Origin: CALBTQ01 sp036725605
GTDB taxonomy: Bacteria > Lernaellota > Lernaellaia > Lernaellales > Lernaellaceae
Assembly: GCA_036725605.1 (NCBI GenBank)
Contig: DAIMDW010000029.1
Span: 16,884-80,883, forward strand
DNA length: 64,000 nt
Reading direction: 5' to 3'
Shown here: positions 1 to 8,532 of the stretch, piece by piece
How positions within the stretch are numbered: the first letter of the stretch is position 1
Layout: every line of letters begins with the position of its first letter
Made by a program: the position numbers and the translations under genes
Notes under the pieces: generated by a model
Told to the model about the DNA's origin: nothing
Databases searched by the model: none
What the model saw: only the letters and a program-made list of their open reading frames with translations

Positions 1-3000
1 GGCGTCGTCATCGACGGTATCATCATCCGTCGTGTCATCGTCCGTCGTATCATCATCCGTCGTGTCATCGTCGGTTGNNNNNNNNNNNNNNNNNNNNNNN
101 NNNNNNNNNNNNNNNNNNNNNNNNNNNNNNNNNNNNNNNNNNNNNNNNNNNNNNNNNNNNNNNNNNNNNNNNNNNNNTGTCATCGTCCGTCGTATCATCG
201 TCCGTCGTATCATCGTCGGTTGTGTCATCGTCGGTTGTGTCATCGTCCGTCGTATCATCGTCCGTCGTATCATCGTCGGTTGTGTCATCGTCCGTCGTAT
301 CATCATCGATCGTATCATCATCGACCGTATCGTCATCACCGAGCGGATCGCAGGTATCGTTCTCTTCGTTGCATTCCTCCAACAGCACGTTGCACGGATC
401 CCCGGTGGAGTCGCATTGGTCGTTTTCCTCGTCACAGTATTCGTCGCCGGTGCAGAACAACAGATCGTCTTCGCAAACGACTTGTGTGCCCGGCTGACAG
501 TCGTTTGTCGAATCGCAAGTTTCCTCACCGTCGCAATACAAGCCGTTGTCGCAGTAGGAATCATTCGGCGTGAACCGGCAGTCGTTCGTCGTGTCGCAGG
601 TGTCGGTCGTGCAGTCGACGCCGTCGTCGCATAGCAGATTGTTGGGCAGGAATTGGCAATCGTTCGTCGCATTGCAGACGTCGACGGTGCAATCGACGCC
701 GTCTTCGCACAGGGAATTGTCGGGGGCGAATTGGCAATCGTTTGTCGCATCGCAGGTATCCACCGTGCAGTCAACGCCGTCATTGCACAGGGAGTTGTCG
801 GGGGCGAATTGGCAATCGTTCGTCGCATCGCAGGTGTCCACCGTGCAGTCCACGCCGTCGTTGCAGTTGGCATTGTTCGCCGTGAATTCGCAACCCGTGC
901 TCGCATTGCACGTATCGTCGGTACAGTCCACGCCGTCTTCGCACAGGGAATTGTCGGGGGCGAATTGGCAATCGTTTGTCGCGTCGCAGGTATCCACCGT
1001 GCAGGCGATACCGTCTTCGCACAGGGAATTGTTGGGCGCGAACTGGCAATCGTTCGTCGCATCGCAGGTGTCCACCGTGCAGGCAACGCCGTCGTTGCAG
1101 TTGGCGTTGTTCGCCGTGAATTCGCAACCCGTGCTCGCATTGCACGTATCGTCGGTACAGTCCACGCCGTCGCTGCACAGGGAGTTGTCGGGGGCGAACT
1201 GGCAGTCGTTCGTCGCGTCGCAGGTATCCACCGTGCAGTCCACGCCGTCATTGCAGTTGGCGTTGTTCGCCGCAAACTCACACCCGTTGGTCAAGTCGCA
1301 GACGTCGTCGGTACAGTCCACGCCGTCGCTGCACAGATCGTGGCGGGCGGTATACAGGCAATCGAACGTCTCATGGCAGGTATCCAACGTGCAATCGACG
1401 CCGTCGTTGCAGTTGGCGTTGTTCGCCGTAAATTCGCATCCCGTGCTCGCGTTGCAGGTGTCGTCGGTGCAATCGACCAGGTCGTTGCATAGCGAGTTGT
1501 CGGGCGCGAACTGACAATCGTTCGTCGCGTCGCAGGTGTCCAACGTGCAGGCGATGCCGTCGTTGCACAGATCGTCGTGCGGCGTGTATTGGCAATCGTT
1601 GGTCGCATCGCAACTGTCGGTCGTGCAATCGACGCCGTCGTTGCACAGCGTATCGTTCGGCGTGTACTGACAGTCATTGGTTGCATCGCAGGTGTCGACC
1701 GTACAGTTTACACCGTCGTGGCAATTGGCGTTGTTTGCCGTGAATTCGCAACCGTTGGTCGCATCGCAGACATCGTCGGTGCAATCCACGCCGTCGCTGC
1801 ACTGCGCATTGTCGGGCGTGGACTGACAACCTTGGGTCAGGTCGCAAACATCGTTGGTGCAATCCACGCCGTCGTTGCACTGCGAATTATCCGGTGTGTT
1901 TTGGCAATCCTGCACGGCATCGCAGGAATCCGAAGTACAATCGACGCCGTCGTCGCAATAGGTGTCGTCGGGCGTGTTGGCGCAGCCGGTCGTCGCGCTG
2001 CACACGTCATCGGTGCAATCCACGCCGTCGTCGCAACTGTCGTGATCGGGCGTGCCGACGCACACCCCGCCGTCGCACGCGTCTTCGGTGCAATCGATGC
2101 CGTCGTCGCAGGCGTTGCCGTTGTAAGGGCTCCAGTCGGTGGTCGATTGCGAGGGATCGCACCAGTAGCACACGTCGGTCGGATGAACCGTTCCCTGCAG
2201 ATAGGTCGTGCCGCCGATGACGCATTCGGTCGTGCCGCCGTGAAAAACAAGCACCTTGCCGCCCAGGCCCAGAGCATGGCCGCCGACCACCATATCGTCA
2301 TAACCGTCGTCGTTGACGTCGCCGCCGCGACCCAACATGTAAGCCAACAAGCCATCGTTCTCGTCGGATTCATAATGCCAGATCGGTTCGTCCATCAGGC
2401 CGGTCGCCGAGCCGAGGTACAGAAACGCCGCGCCTTCATAATCTTCTCCGTTTTCATACCAGGAAGCGCCGATAAGCACATCGTCGTAGCCGTCGTCGTT
2501 GACGTCGCCCGTGCCGGCCACCGCCTGACCGAACCTCGACGTATCCTGTTCGCCGATTACCGTCCAGTCCGGCGTGGCCGACAAACCCGCCGCCGATCCG
2601 TGAAACACGTGCGCTTCACCGTCGCCCGGGCCGACGTCCGAAAATTCCTGTCCGACCACCAGGTCGTCATAACCGTCACCGTTGACATCGGCGACGCCCA
2701 GGCTGTTGCCGAAATACAGACAGGTTCCGTCCGGAGGTAAATACGTCCAGCTTGCCGGCGATGAGATCCCGGACGAAGAACCGTAATAGACAAACACTTT
2801 CCCCCGGCTCGAGCCGCCCGACACGGAATAATAATTCGCCGACACGACCAGATCATTGTAGCCGTCGGCATTGAAATCCCCGCCGATCACCCGATGTCCG
2901 AATTTAGCGTTATTTTGATTGCTTTGTTCGGACCAATCCGGCAACGAAGCGGGGCCGGCGCTGCCGCCGTAATAGACATCAACTTTGCCTTCGTTGGTCT

Positions 3001-3742
3001 GCAATTCGGTATAGTACGGCGCGCCGACGGCCAGGTCGTCATAACCGTCGCCGTTCAAGTCGCCGACATAGCCCAAGTCGCCGTAGCGAGCCTCGGTCGT
3101 GCAGCCCAAGCGAGACCAACTGTAGGTCGTGGACAATCCGGCCGATCCGCCGTCATAGAGAAACACCCGCCCCTCTTCCTCATAACTCGAGGTGTAGTGC
3201 GTCGCCGCCACCGCCACATCGTCATAGGTGTCGCCGTTGATATCGCCGACGATGGCTGCCTGATATCCATACTTATGATATTCAATATTGCCTTCGATAC
3301 TCCAATCGGCGCTCGTACTCAAGCCGGAAGCCGAGCCGTAAAACATGTCGGCGCGGCCTTCCCTGGTTTGGCCGTGCGTATACGTGGGCGCACCGACCAA
3401 CAGGTCTTTGTAACCGTCGCCGTTGACATCGCCGCCCATATCCAACGCCAAACCGAACTGAGACGAACTGGAAGGATCGGTGAAAATCCAATCGACACCG
3501 GTGGAGACGTCCGACGGATCGTCTTTCAACGGCGGCGTTTCGCTGTCACCGCTTTTGTGGCCGCCGTCATCGTCATCGGCGTCATTCTCTTCCCAGGCTT
3601 TGAAGAAATCGGCAGGCCGATCGCCGGATTCCGCAGTGGTTTGTTCACTAACGAGATCGGCGTCTTTCTCGGTGCCGCAGGTGAGCAGCAACGGCAACAA
3701 TAGCGCCAACGCCAAGGCTAACAGTACACTCCCACGTCGCAT
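1..3742 (-). CDS. Giant surface lipoprotein: FG-GAP propeller, 20 Cys-rich repeats, Asp-rich tail (3' end off window)
   Basis: Function unknown; probably a cell-surface adhesion or display protein. The start at 3742 follows a GGGAGGGG ribosome site. The signal peptide ends in a lipobox (LLLTC, Cys near residue 22). Residues about 85-500 hold seven FG-GAP units with calcium-loop motifs such as DVNGDGYKD, the number expected for an integrin-alpha-like seven-bladed propeller. Twenty tandem Cys-rich repeats of about 26 residues follow, then two degenerate ones, then an Asp-rich tail of xDDDT units. The tail runs into the 100-N gap. A naive translation through the gap stops at 65, but the bases at 1-75 translate cleanly as more TDDDT repeats in another phase. 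The gap length is therefore wrong and the gene continues past the left edge. The family is recognisable only by its modules. Confidence 0.85.
78..177. other. Assembly gap (100 N) inside the Asp-rich repeat
   Basis: Exactly 100 N, the usual placeholder for a gap of unknown size. It lies inside a 15-bp-period repeat coding for TDDDT, which short reads cannot cross. The reading frames on the two sides do not agree across 100 bases, so the true length differs. Confidence 0.98.
178..345 (-). repeat. 15-bp-period Asp-rich coding repeat, left-gap flank
   Basis: On the minus strand this stretch codes for repeated TDDDT, VDDDT and IDDDT units, using both GAC and GAT for Asp and several Thr codons. 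It continues on the other side of the gap (1-75). The synonymous variation argues that the peptide is kept by selection rather than being only a fresh microsatellite expansion. Confidence 0.9.
554..2110 (-). repeat. Tandem array of twenty 78-bp units coding Cys-rich repeats
   Basis: The minus strand holds twenty head-to-tail units. The first codes for 25 residues and the other nineteen for 26 each, which fills this interval exactly (519 codons). The consensus is C-x-DG-VDCT-x-DTCDATNDCQ followed by about eight variable residues. Each unit has four Cys, implying disulfide-linked modules. Units 12 and 17-18 are nearly identical, pointing to recent duplication. Two degenerate units lie downstream toward 400. 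It is a coding array, not CRISPR: there are no unique spacers and the frame is open throughout. Confidence 0.95.
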
Positions 3743-3889
3743 AGGACCCCTCCCTTATTGCCCCCAATAACCTTTTGTGGAATTCCCGCGTGACCTGCTC
3801 ACGAGAATGAAACTAAAACGACCATACTTTTCCTAGAAATTCAAGCAAAAATAATCAATATCGATCTTTTTTCGATCACTCACCGTCGA

Positions 3890-6046
3890 TCAAAAAATCG
3901 ACGAATAGGCTCGTGGCGCACTTTTCTTTCTGATAATGGGAAGTTTGCTCGCCGAAGCGGGCGCAACCAACGGCGCACTGGACAAGCATTCCACATAATA
4001 GTCCGGCGTGCAGCAAACGATGACGTCCTGGCCGTCGGTCCACAGCGCGGCGCTTTCGTTCAGCGGTTCCGCGGCCAACAGTTCCTGCTGCCACGTGTCG
4101 GAGGAAGACACATAGAGCAAGAGTTCATCGGCCGACTCATCCATCACGGCAACATACAAGGTCCCGTCGGCGAGCACCACGGCGTCGCGCAGCGAACAGG
4201 TCGACGAGCAAACCGTTTCGAACGACCAACTGCCTCCGGCGCGCCAGGCGTGAATCACGCCGGAATTCGCGTCGAAGAAAATGTGCTGTTGCCCGTCGAC
4301 CAAGCGCAGAATCACCGCCCCGTTGAGCTGATGCCCGTCGTCGACAACCTCGGTAGTAAACGGATCGCCCTCGGTGGCCAGATACAACGTTTCATCTTTC
4401 CGGTACGCGATGCGCACCAAGTCGTCATCACCGACGGCGAACCTCTGCCCATTGACATCGGCGGCGATCATCCGGGGCTCGGCAAAACTCCCGCTTAACG
4501 GACGGCGCGTGAAGTACAGGTTTAAAACTCCCTCCGTGTATTCCAGCCAGGTCAAAACCAAATCGCCATCGTGATAATCAATCTGGGCCAGATACACCTG
4601 GTGGGAAAGCAGGTCATTGTAGACGCGTTCATTGCCTGCCACCTCGCCATTTGCGGCAAACGTGATCATCCTGAATTCGGAATAATCGTTGATCAGCAGG
4701 TGAATTCCCTCGGGCGATTCGACCGTCGCGAAAAATTCCGTTTCGAAATTCATCCGGTAATCGACCGTATTGCGCCAACCCGGCGCCAGTTTGCGGTAGA
4801 AGGCGAAGGCGTTTCTGTCGAAGGCGTTTTTTTGCACGGCCACCGTGGGAACCAGTCCTTCCGCCGCCGGCGTCGCCGTCACCGTCATCCCGCTGGTATA
4901 CGGGCTCAGCAGACTGGTGGTTATTATAGTATCGGTTAAGCCCAACCGCGCGAATTGCAATTCCTCGGAGCACGCGCTGTAGGAACAATAATTATAGTAC
5001 ATCAGCACGTGCGTACCGTCGGCGGGATCCATTTGCGCCTCGATGTCGTAGTCCGACACTTGAATGTCCCAGGACCGCATAAAGGGAATCCAACCGCCAT
5101 GAAAAATGCGGACCTCGTATTGCCAATATCGATAGAACAGGTCAACCGAATAGCGATGGTTGTACAAAAAAGTGAATCGTCCGTCGGGCAGAAAGCCGAA
5201 GGAGTTTTCCTTGCGAACCGCGTCCCAGGGGATCTCCGGACCGACACCCCGCTGCCAGCCTTCGGGCGTTTTTCGCAGCTGCGTATAATAGCCGTCGCCA
5301 TCGCCGATGCACGTTGCCGCCAGGCGATCATTCGGCGAAGCAACCACGCCCAAGCAGCCCTGGATGCTGTTGAAAACGATTTCGCGGCGCCAATGGCCGG
5401 CCGGATCGCGCCGCCAATAGCGAATAACGTTGCCGCCTGACCGATCCCGGGAGATTACATGCACCGCGCCGTCGGAGGTGACCGCAAACGGATAAGTGTC
5501 TCCGTAATACCAGTCCAACGCTTCGGTGCGCCAGACTTTGTCCTTGTTGGTCCATTCCTCCCAGGCCAGCAAATATTTGCGTTCACCGATTTTGTAAATC
5601 AAATACACCAGGCCGGTATCCGCCCGCACGGTCAAGGACATAAGTTTTTTGCCCGGAATCGGAAGATCCAACGGTTGTACGTTCCAATGATCGAACGCCT
5701 CGCCGGCGTGCCAGATTTGCCCGGTCGTTTCGTCGTCGTAAACCGCCTCAAAGACGCTCGCCCGCTTGAAAAGATACGCCCGCCCGAACTCGTACAAACG
5801 CTGATCCACCGGCTCGGTCGTGCATCCGTCGTCGTCGCAGGTGAAAAACCATAATCCGGGTTGGTCGTAGAGACCGGAGAAGGTTTGCGCATCGTCGTCA
5901 AAATAGACGTTGCGCCCGTCGAGCAACCGCGGCTGGACGTGAGCGTAGAGCGGCTCGGTGTACCATTGCGCCTGTGCCGATGAAATCATAAGGAGGAGGA
6001 TAAGGCAGGTCACCGCAATGCAGGAGATTTGCGCCAACGTTTTCAT
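3890..6046 (-). CDS. Large secreted protein of unknown function, paralog of the upstream gene
   Basis: 718 residues with an N-terminal signal peptide ending AQA before Gln-Trp (about residue 27). The start at 6046 has GGGAG upstream. No known family is recognised. The sequence is rich in Trp, Tyr and Asp with repeated short beta-like blocks (for example LYVAVMDES, ATEGDP), as in beta-propeller or exo-alpha-sialidase-like folds, but no Asp-box is convincing. It shares the opening layout of its neighbour at 6110-8287, including GLYDQPGLW, paired Cys before TTEPVDQR, and GRAYLF. The C-terminus is basic. The two genes are 63 bp apart on one strand and look like an old tandem duplication. Probably periplasmic or extracellular. 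Confidence 0.8.
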   Translation of the reverse strand: MKTLAQISCIAVTCLILLLMISSAQAQWYTEPLYAHVQPRLLDGRNVYFDDDAQTFSGLYDQPGLWFFTCDDDGCTTEPVDQRLYEFGRAYLFKRASVFEAVYDDETTGQIWHAGEAFDHWNVQPLDLPIPGKKLMSLTVRADTGLVYLIYKIGERKYLLAWEEWTNKDKVWRTEALDWYYGDTYPFAVTSDGAVHVISRDRSGGNVIRYWRRDPAGHWRREIVFNSIQGCLGVVASPNDRLAATCIGDGDGYYTQLRKTPEGWQRGVGPEIPWDAVRKENSFGFLPDGRFTFLYNHRYSVDLFYRYWQYEVRIFHGGWIPFMRSWDIQVSDYDIEAQMDPADGTHVLMYYNYCSYSACSEELQFARLGLTDTIITTSLLSPYTSGMTVTATPAAEGLVPTVAVQKNAFDRNAFAFYRKLAPGWRNTVDYRMNFETEFFATVESPEGIHLLINDYSEFRMITFAANGEVAGNERVYNDLLSHQVYLAQIDYHDGDLVLTWLEYTEGVLNLYFTRRPLSGSFAEPRMIAADVNGQRFAVGDDDLVRIAYRKDETLYLATEGDPFTTEVVDDGHQLNGAVILRLVDGQQHIFFDANSGVIHAWRAGGSWSFETVCSSTCSLRDAVVLADGTLYVAVMDESADELLLYVSSSDTWQQELLAAEPLNESAALWTDGQDVIVCCTPDYYVECLSSAPLVAPASASKLPIIRKKSAPRAYSSIF

Positions 6047-6109
6047 GGCAGTTTCTCCCGATCCTCACCAGCCGACCGATCAAAACAATATCAACAAATT
6101 CATTTACAT

Positions 6110-8287
6110 TCAATAGCTGATATTTGTCGATAGTAATTTTTGACTTTTTTTCTTCAACACCGGCTTTTCACTCGGCTCCGCCGGCGCAACCAATGGTTTG
6201 GTGGACAGACACAGCCCGTACTGATCGGGCAGATAGCACAGGACGACATCTTCGCCGTCGGTCCACATGCCGACCAGGGAGAACATCGGTCCATCCGTCA
6301 GCAACTCCTGATGCCACTGACCGTCATAGGACATCAAGTACAAGTCGGAGTAAGTCGTATCCATCACCGCCGCGTAGATCGTCCCGTCGGCCAGCACGAC
6401 CGCATTGCGCAAACTGCTGTTCGCGGGGAAGATCGGTTCCTTCCGCCAATCCTGCCCGTCGCGCCACGCGTGAATCACGCCATAGCTGGTGGAAGCGAAC
6501 ACGTGCGGGACGCCGTTGGCGACGCCGACGCGCACCTGCCCTTCGACGTGGCGGAACATGTCGAGCAGTTCGCCGGCGAAGCCGTTGCTTTCGGCGGCCA
6601 GGTACACCATGCCGTTTTTCAGATAGGCGATCGACGCCGCGCCGTCCTGATCCAGGGCCATGTGGAAATCTTCGACTTCATCGTCGATGAACAGCGGGTC
6701 GTTGAAACGTCCGCCGAGAGCGCGTTGAGCGACGTACAAATCGTTCGGAATGATTCCGCCGCCCGTGTTGGCCCGCCATGCCGCGACCAGCTTGCCGCCG
6801 CCGAATAAGGTGATCGATTCGTCCGCGTAATGGCCGGCCCAGATGCACTCGGCGTGCGTCAGTTCCCCGTCGTCCGAGTACGTCAGTAACGATACGCCGC
6901 GGCAGACGCTTTGGTCATAGCTGCTGAGCACATGGATTCCCTCGGGGGATTTTATCGGCGCGATCATCGGCGTGACATAGCTTGGCCAATATTTGACTTC
7001 GTCCCAACGACGCTCGCCCTTGCGATAAATGGACAACGCCGCCGCACTGGCCATGCTTTTGTACAACGCCACGTAAGGAACCAGTCCGTCGCCCTGCGGC
7101 TCGGCGAAAGTCGCCATTTTCCCGTTGAAACCGTACATCGCGCTTTTTTCGGCAATGAGAGTCGCTCCGTCTGCGGTGCGATACTGCAAATTGTAGTTGT
7201 ACAGTGTGCTTTTGAACCAAAACCGGTAGAGCATCAACAGGTGATAATCGTTTTCGAAGTCCATTTTGGCGTTGATTCTCATTTCGGAATCATGCATGTT
7301 CCAACCGGCATTGAGCAGGCAATCATCGGTGTTGACCGCGCAGATATCGCAGTAACCGGTGTAAAGCGGCTTCGAATATTCGTTTTGGTACATAAAGGTG
7401 AACCGACCGTCGGGCAGATAACCGAACGAATTTTCCCGGTGCATGAATCGATACGAACCTTCGCCGACGATCTCCGGCCCCACGGTGCGGCGCCAGCCGT
7501 CTTTCAAGTGAGTAAACAGGACGTATTGCAACGGCGCCGGTTGCGTGCAGGCCACGTCGATCCGGTCGTTCGGTCCGGCCGCCACCGCGAAGCAATCCAG
7601 ATCGCGATAATCCAGAATCTGACTGTGCCACTCGCCGTCGGTCGACCGACGCCAATACCGCATTAAAAAGCGATAGCGATTGTCCCGCGTCACCAGATGC
7701 ACCTCGCCGTCCGACGTCGCCGCCACGGTTTCGTTCAGCAGGTCCGCCGCAATGGGCAGCGGCTCGGCCTGCCAGACCGTCTCCGCCCCCTCTTCCTCTT
7801 CCCAGGCCAGTACGGCGTCATCGTCGTCGGTCAGGCAAACGAGGTAGATCAATCCGCTTTCCGGCAGCGTCGTCAGCGCCTTGAGGCTCGTACAATCGTC
7901 CGGCAGCGCCAGCGGCTGAATGTCCCAACCGGCTTCGTTGCGTTCGGCATAATAAAGTTGGCCCTGGGTGGCATCGTCATAAACGGTCGCGAGTCCACCG
8001 TCACGCGGGAAAAGATACGCTCTTCCATAGTCGAGCATACGCAGATCGACCGGGTCGGTCGTGCATTCGTTTTCGGTGCAGGAAAAGAGCCACAACCCGG
8101 GTTGGTCGTAGAGCCCGTAAAAGGTTTCGTCCGCCGTGCTGTAATACACGTTTTCGCCGTCGACCAACGTGGGAAGAACATGAATGTAAAATTCATCCTC
8201 GAACCATTGTGCCTGGGCGGACGACGCTACGGTAAGCGCGAATATCAAGGCCAGGGAAAGCCGGACAATCCATTTTGTACGTTCCAT
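6110..8287 (-). CDS. Large secreted protein of unknown function, paralog of the downstream gene
   Basis: 725 residues. I place the start at 8287, where GGAGGG precedes an ATG and a normal signal peptide begins (MERTKWIVRLSLALIF..., cleavage after SSAQA). A longer reading to 8353 adds 22 residues before the signal peptide and lacks support. Like its paralog it has GLYDQPGLW, a Cys pair leading to TTDPVDLR, GRAYLF, many Trp/Tyr blocks, a late Cys (VVLCYLPDQYGLCL) and a basic end. A beta-propeller-like fold is plausible but not shown. It is transcribed away from the penicillin-acylase gene, so the 245 bp between them should hold divergent promoters. Confidence 0.8.
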   Translation of the reverse strand: MERTKWIVRLSLALIFALTVASSAQAQWFEDEFYIHVLPTLVDGENVYYSTADETFYGLYDQPGLWLFSCTENECTTDPVDLRMLDYGRAYLFPRDGGLATVYDDATQGQLYYAERNEAGWDIQPLALPDDCTSLKALTTLPESGLIYLVCLTDDDDAVLAWEEEEGAETVWQAEPLPIAADLLNETVAATSDGEVHLVTRDNRYRFLMRYWRRSTDGEWHSQILDYRDLDCFAVAAGPNDRIDVACTQPAPLQYVLFTHLKDGWRRTVGPEIVGEGSYRFMHRENSFGYLPDGRFTFMYQNEYSKPLYTGYCDICAVNTDDCLLNAGWNMHDSEMRINAKMDFENDYHLLMLYRFWFKSTLYNYNLQYRTADGATLIAEKSAMYGFNGKMATFAEPQGDGLVPYVALYKSMASAAALSIYRKGERRWDEVKYWPSYVTPMIAPIKSPEGIHVLSSYDQSVCRGVSLLTYSDDGELTHAECIWAGHYADESITLFGGGKLVAAWRANTGGGIIPNDLYVAQRALGGRFNDPLFIDDEVEDFHMALDQDGAASIAYLKNGMVYLAAESNGFAGELLDMFRHVEGQVRVGVANGVPHVFASTSYGVIHAWRDGQDWRKEPIFPANSSLRNAVVLADGTIYAAVMDTTYSDLYLMSYDGQWHQELLTDGPMFSLVGMWTDGEDVVLCYLPDQYGLCLSTKPLVAPAEPSEKPVLKKKSQKLLSTNISY

Positions 8288-8532
8288 GACACACCCTCCA
8301 TTCACCTTCACCCCATGCTCAAAGGGTATACACAATATCGCAGATATTTTCAATTCTAATCCATATGAATTTGTATAAAATCATCCTCGATCCGATTCTT
8401 CGCTTTTCCGGAAGAAAATGGAGGCGTTCGCAAGTTTATTTCATCGACACAAATCGCAATGCCCCCTTGCGTCCATCGGCGGTTGCCGATAAGTTCGTTA
8501 TTCAACATCGAATAGCCGGTGAGGATCCAACC

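Noticed and set aside
65..67. Apparent stop codon of the giant lipoprotein at 65
   Set aside because: It appears only if the 100 N are taken as true length. The flanking sequence 1-75 codes for in-phase TDDDT repeats in another frame.
32..634. Open frames on the plus strand reading Ser-Val-Val or Arg-Cys repeats opposite the Asp-rich tracts here and at other sites
   Set aside because: They are antisense shadows of GAC/GAT-rich repeats, which stay open on both strands. They have no ribosome sites, signals or family likeness.
554..2110. Regular 78-bp tandem units that could suggest a CRISPR array
   Set aside because: The units are contiguous, lack unique spacers, and are in one open frame coding for Cys-rich repeats. 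No cas genes are present.
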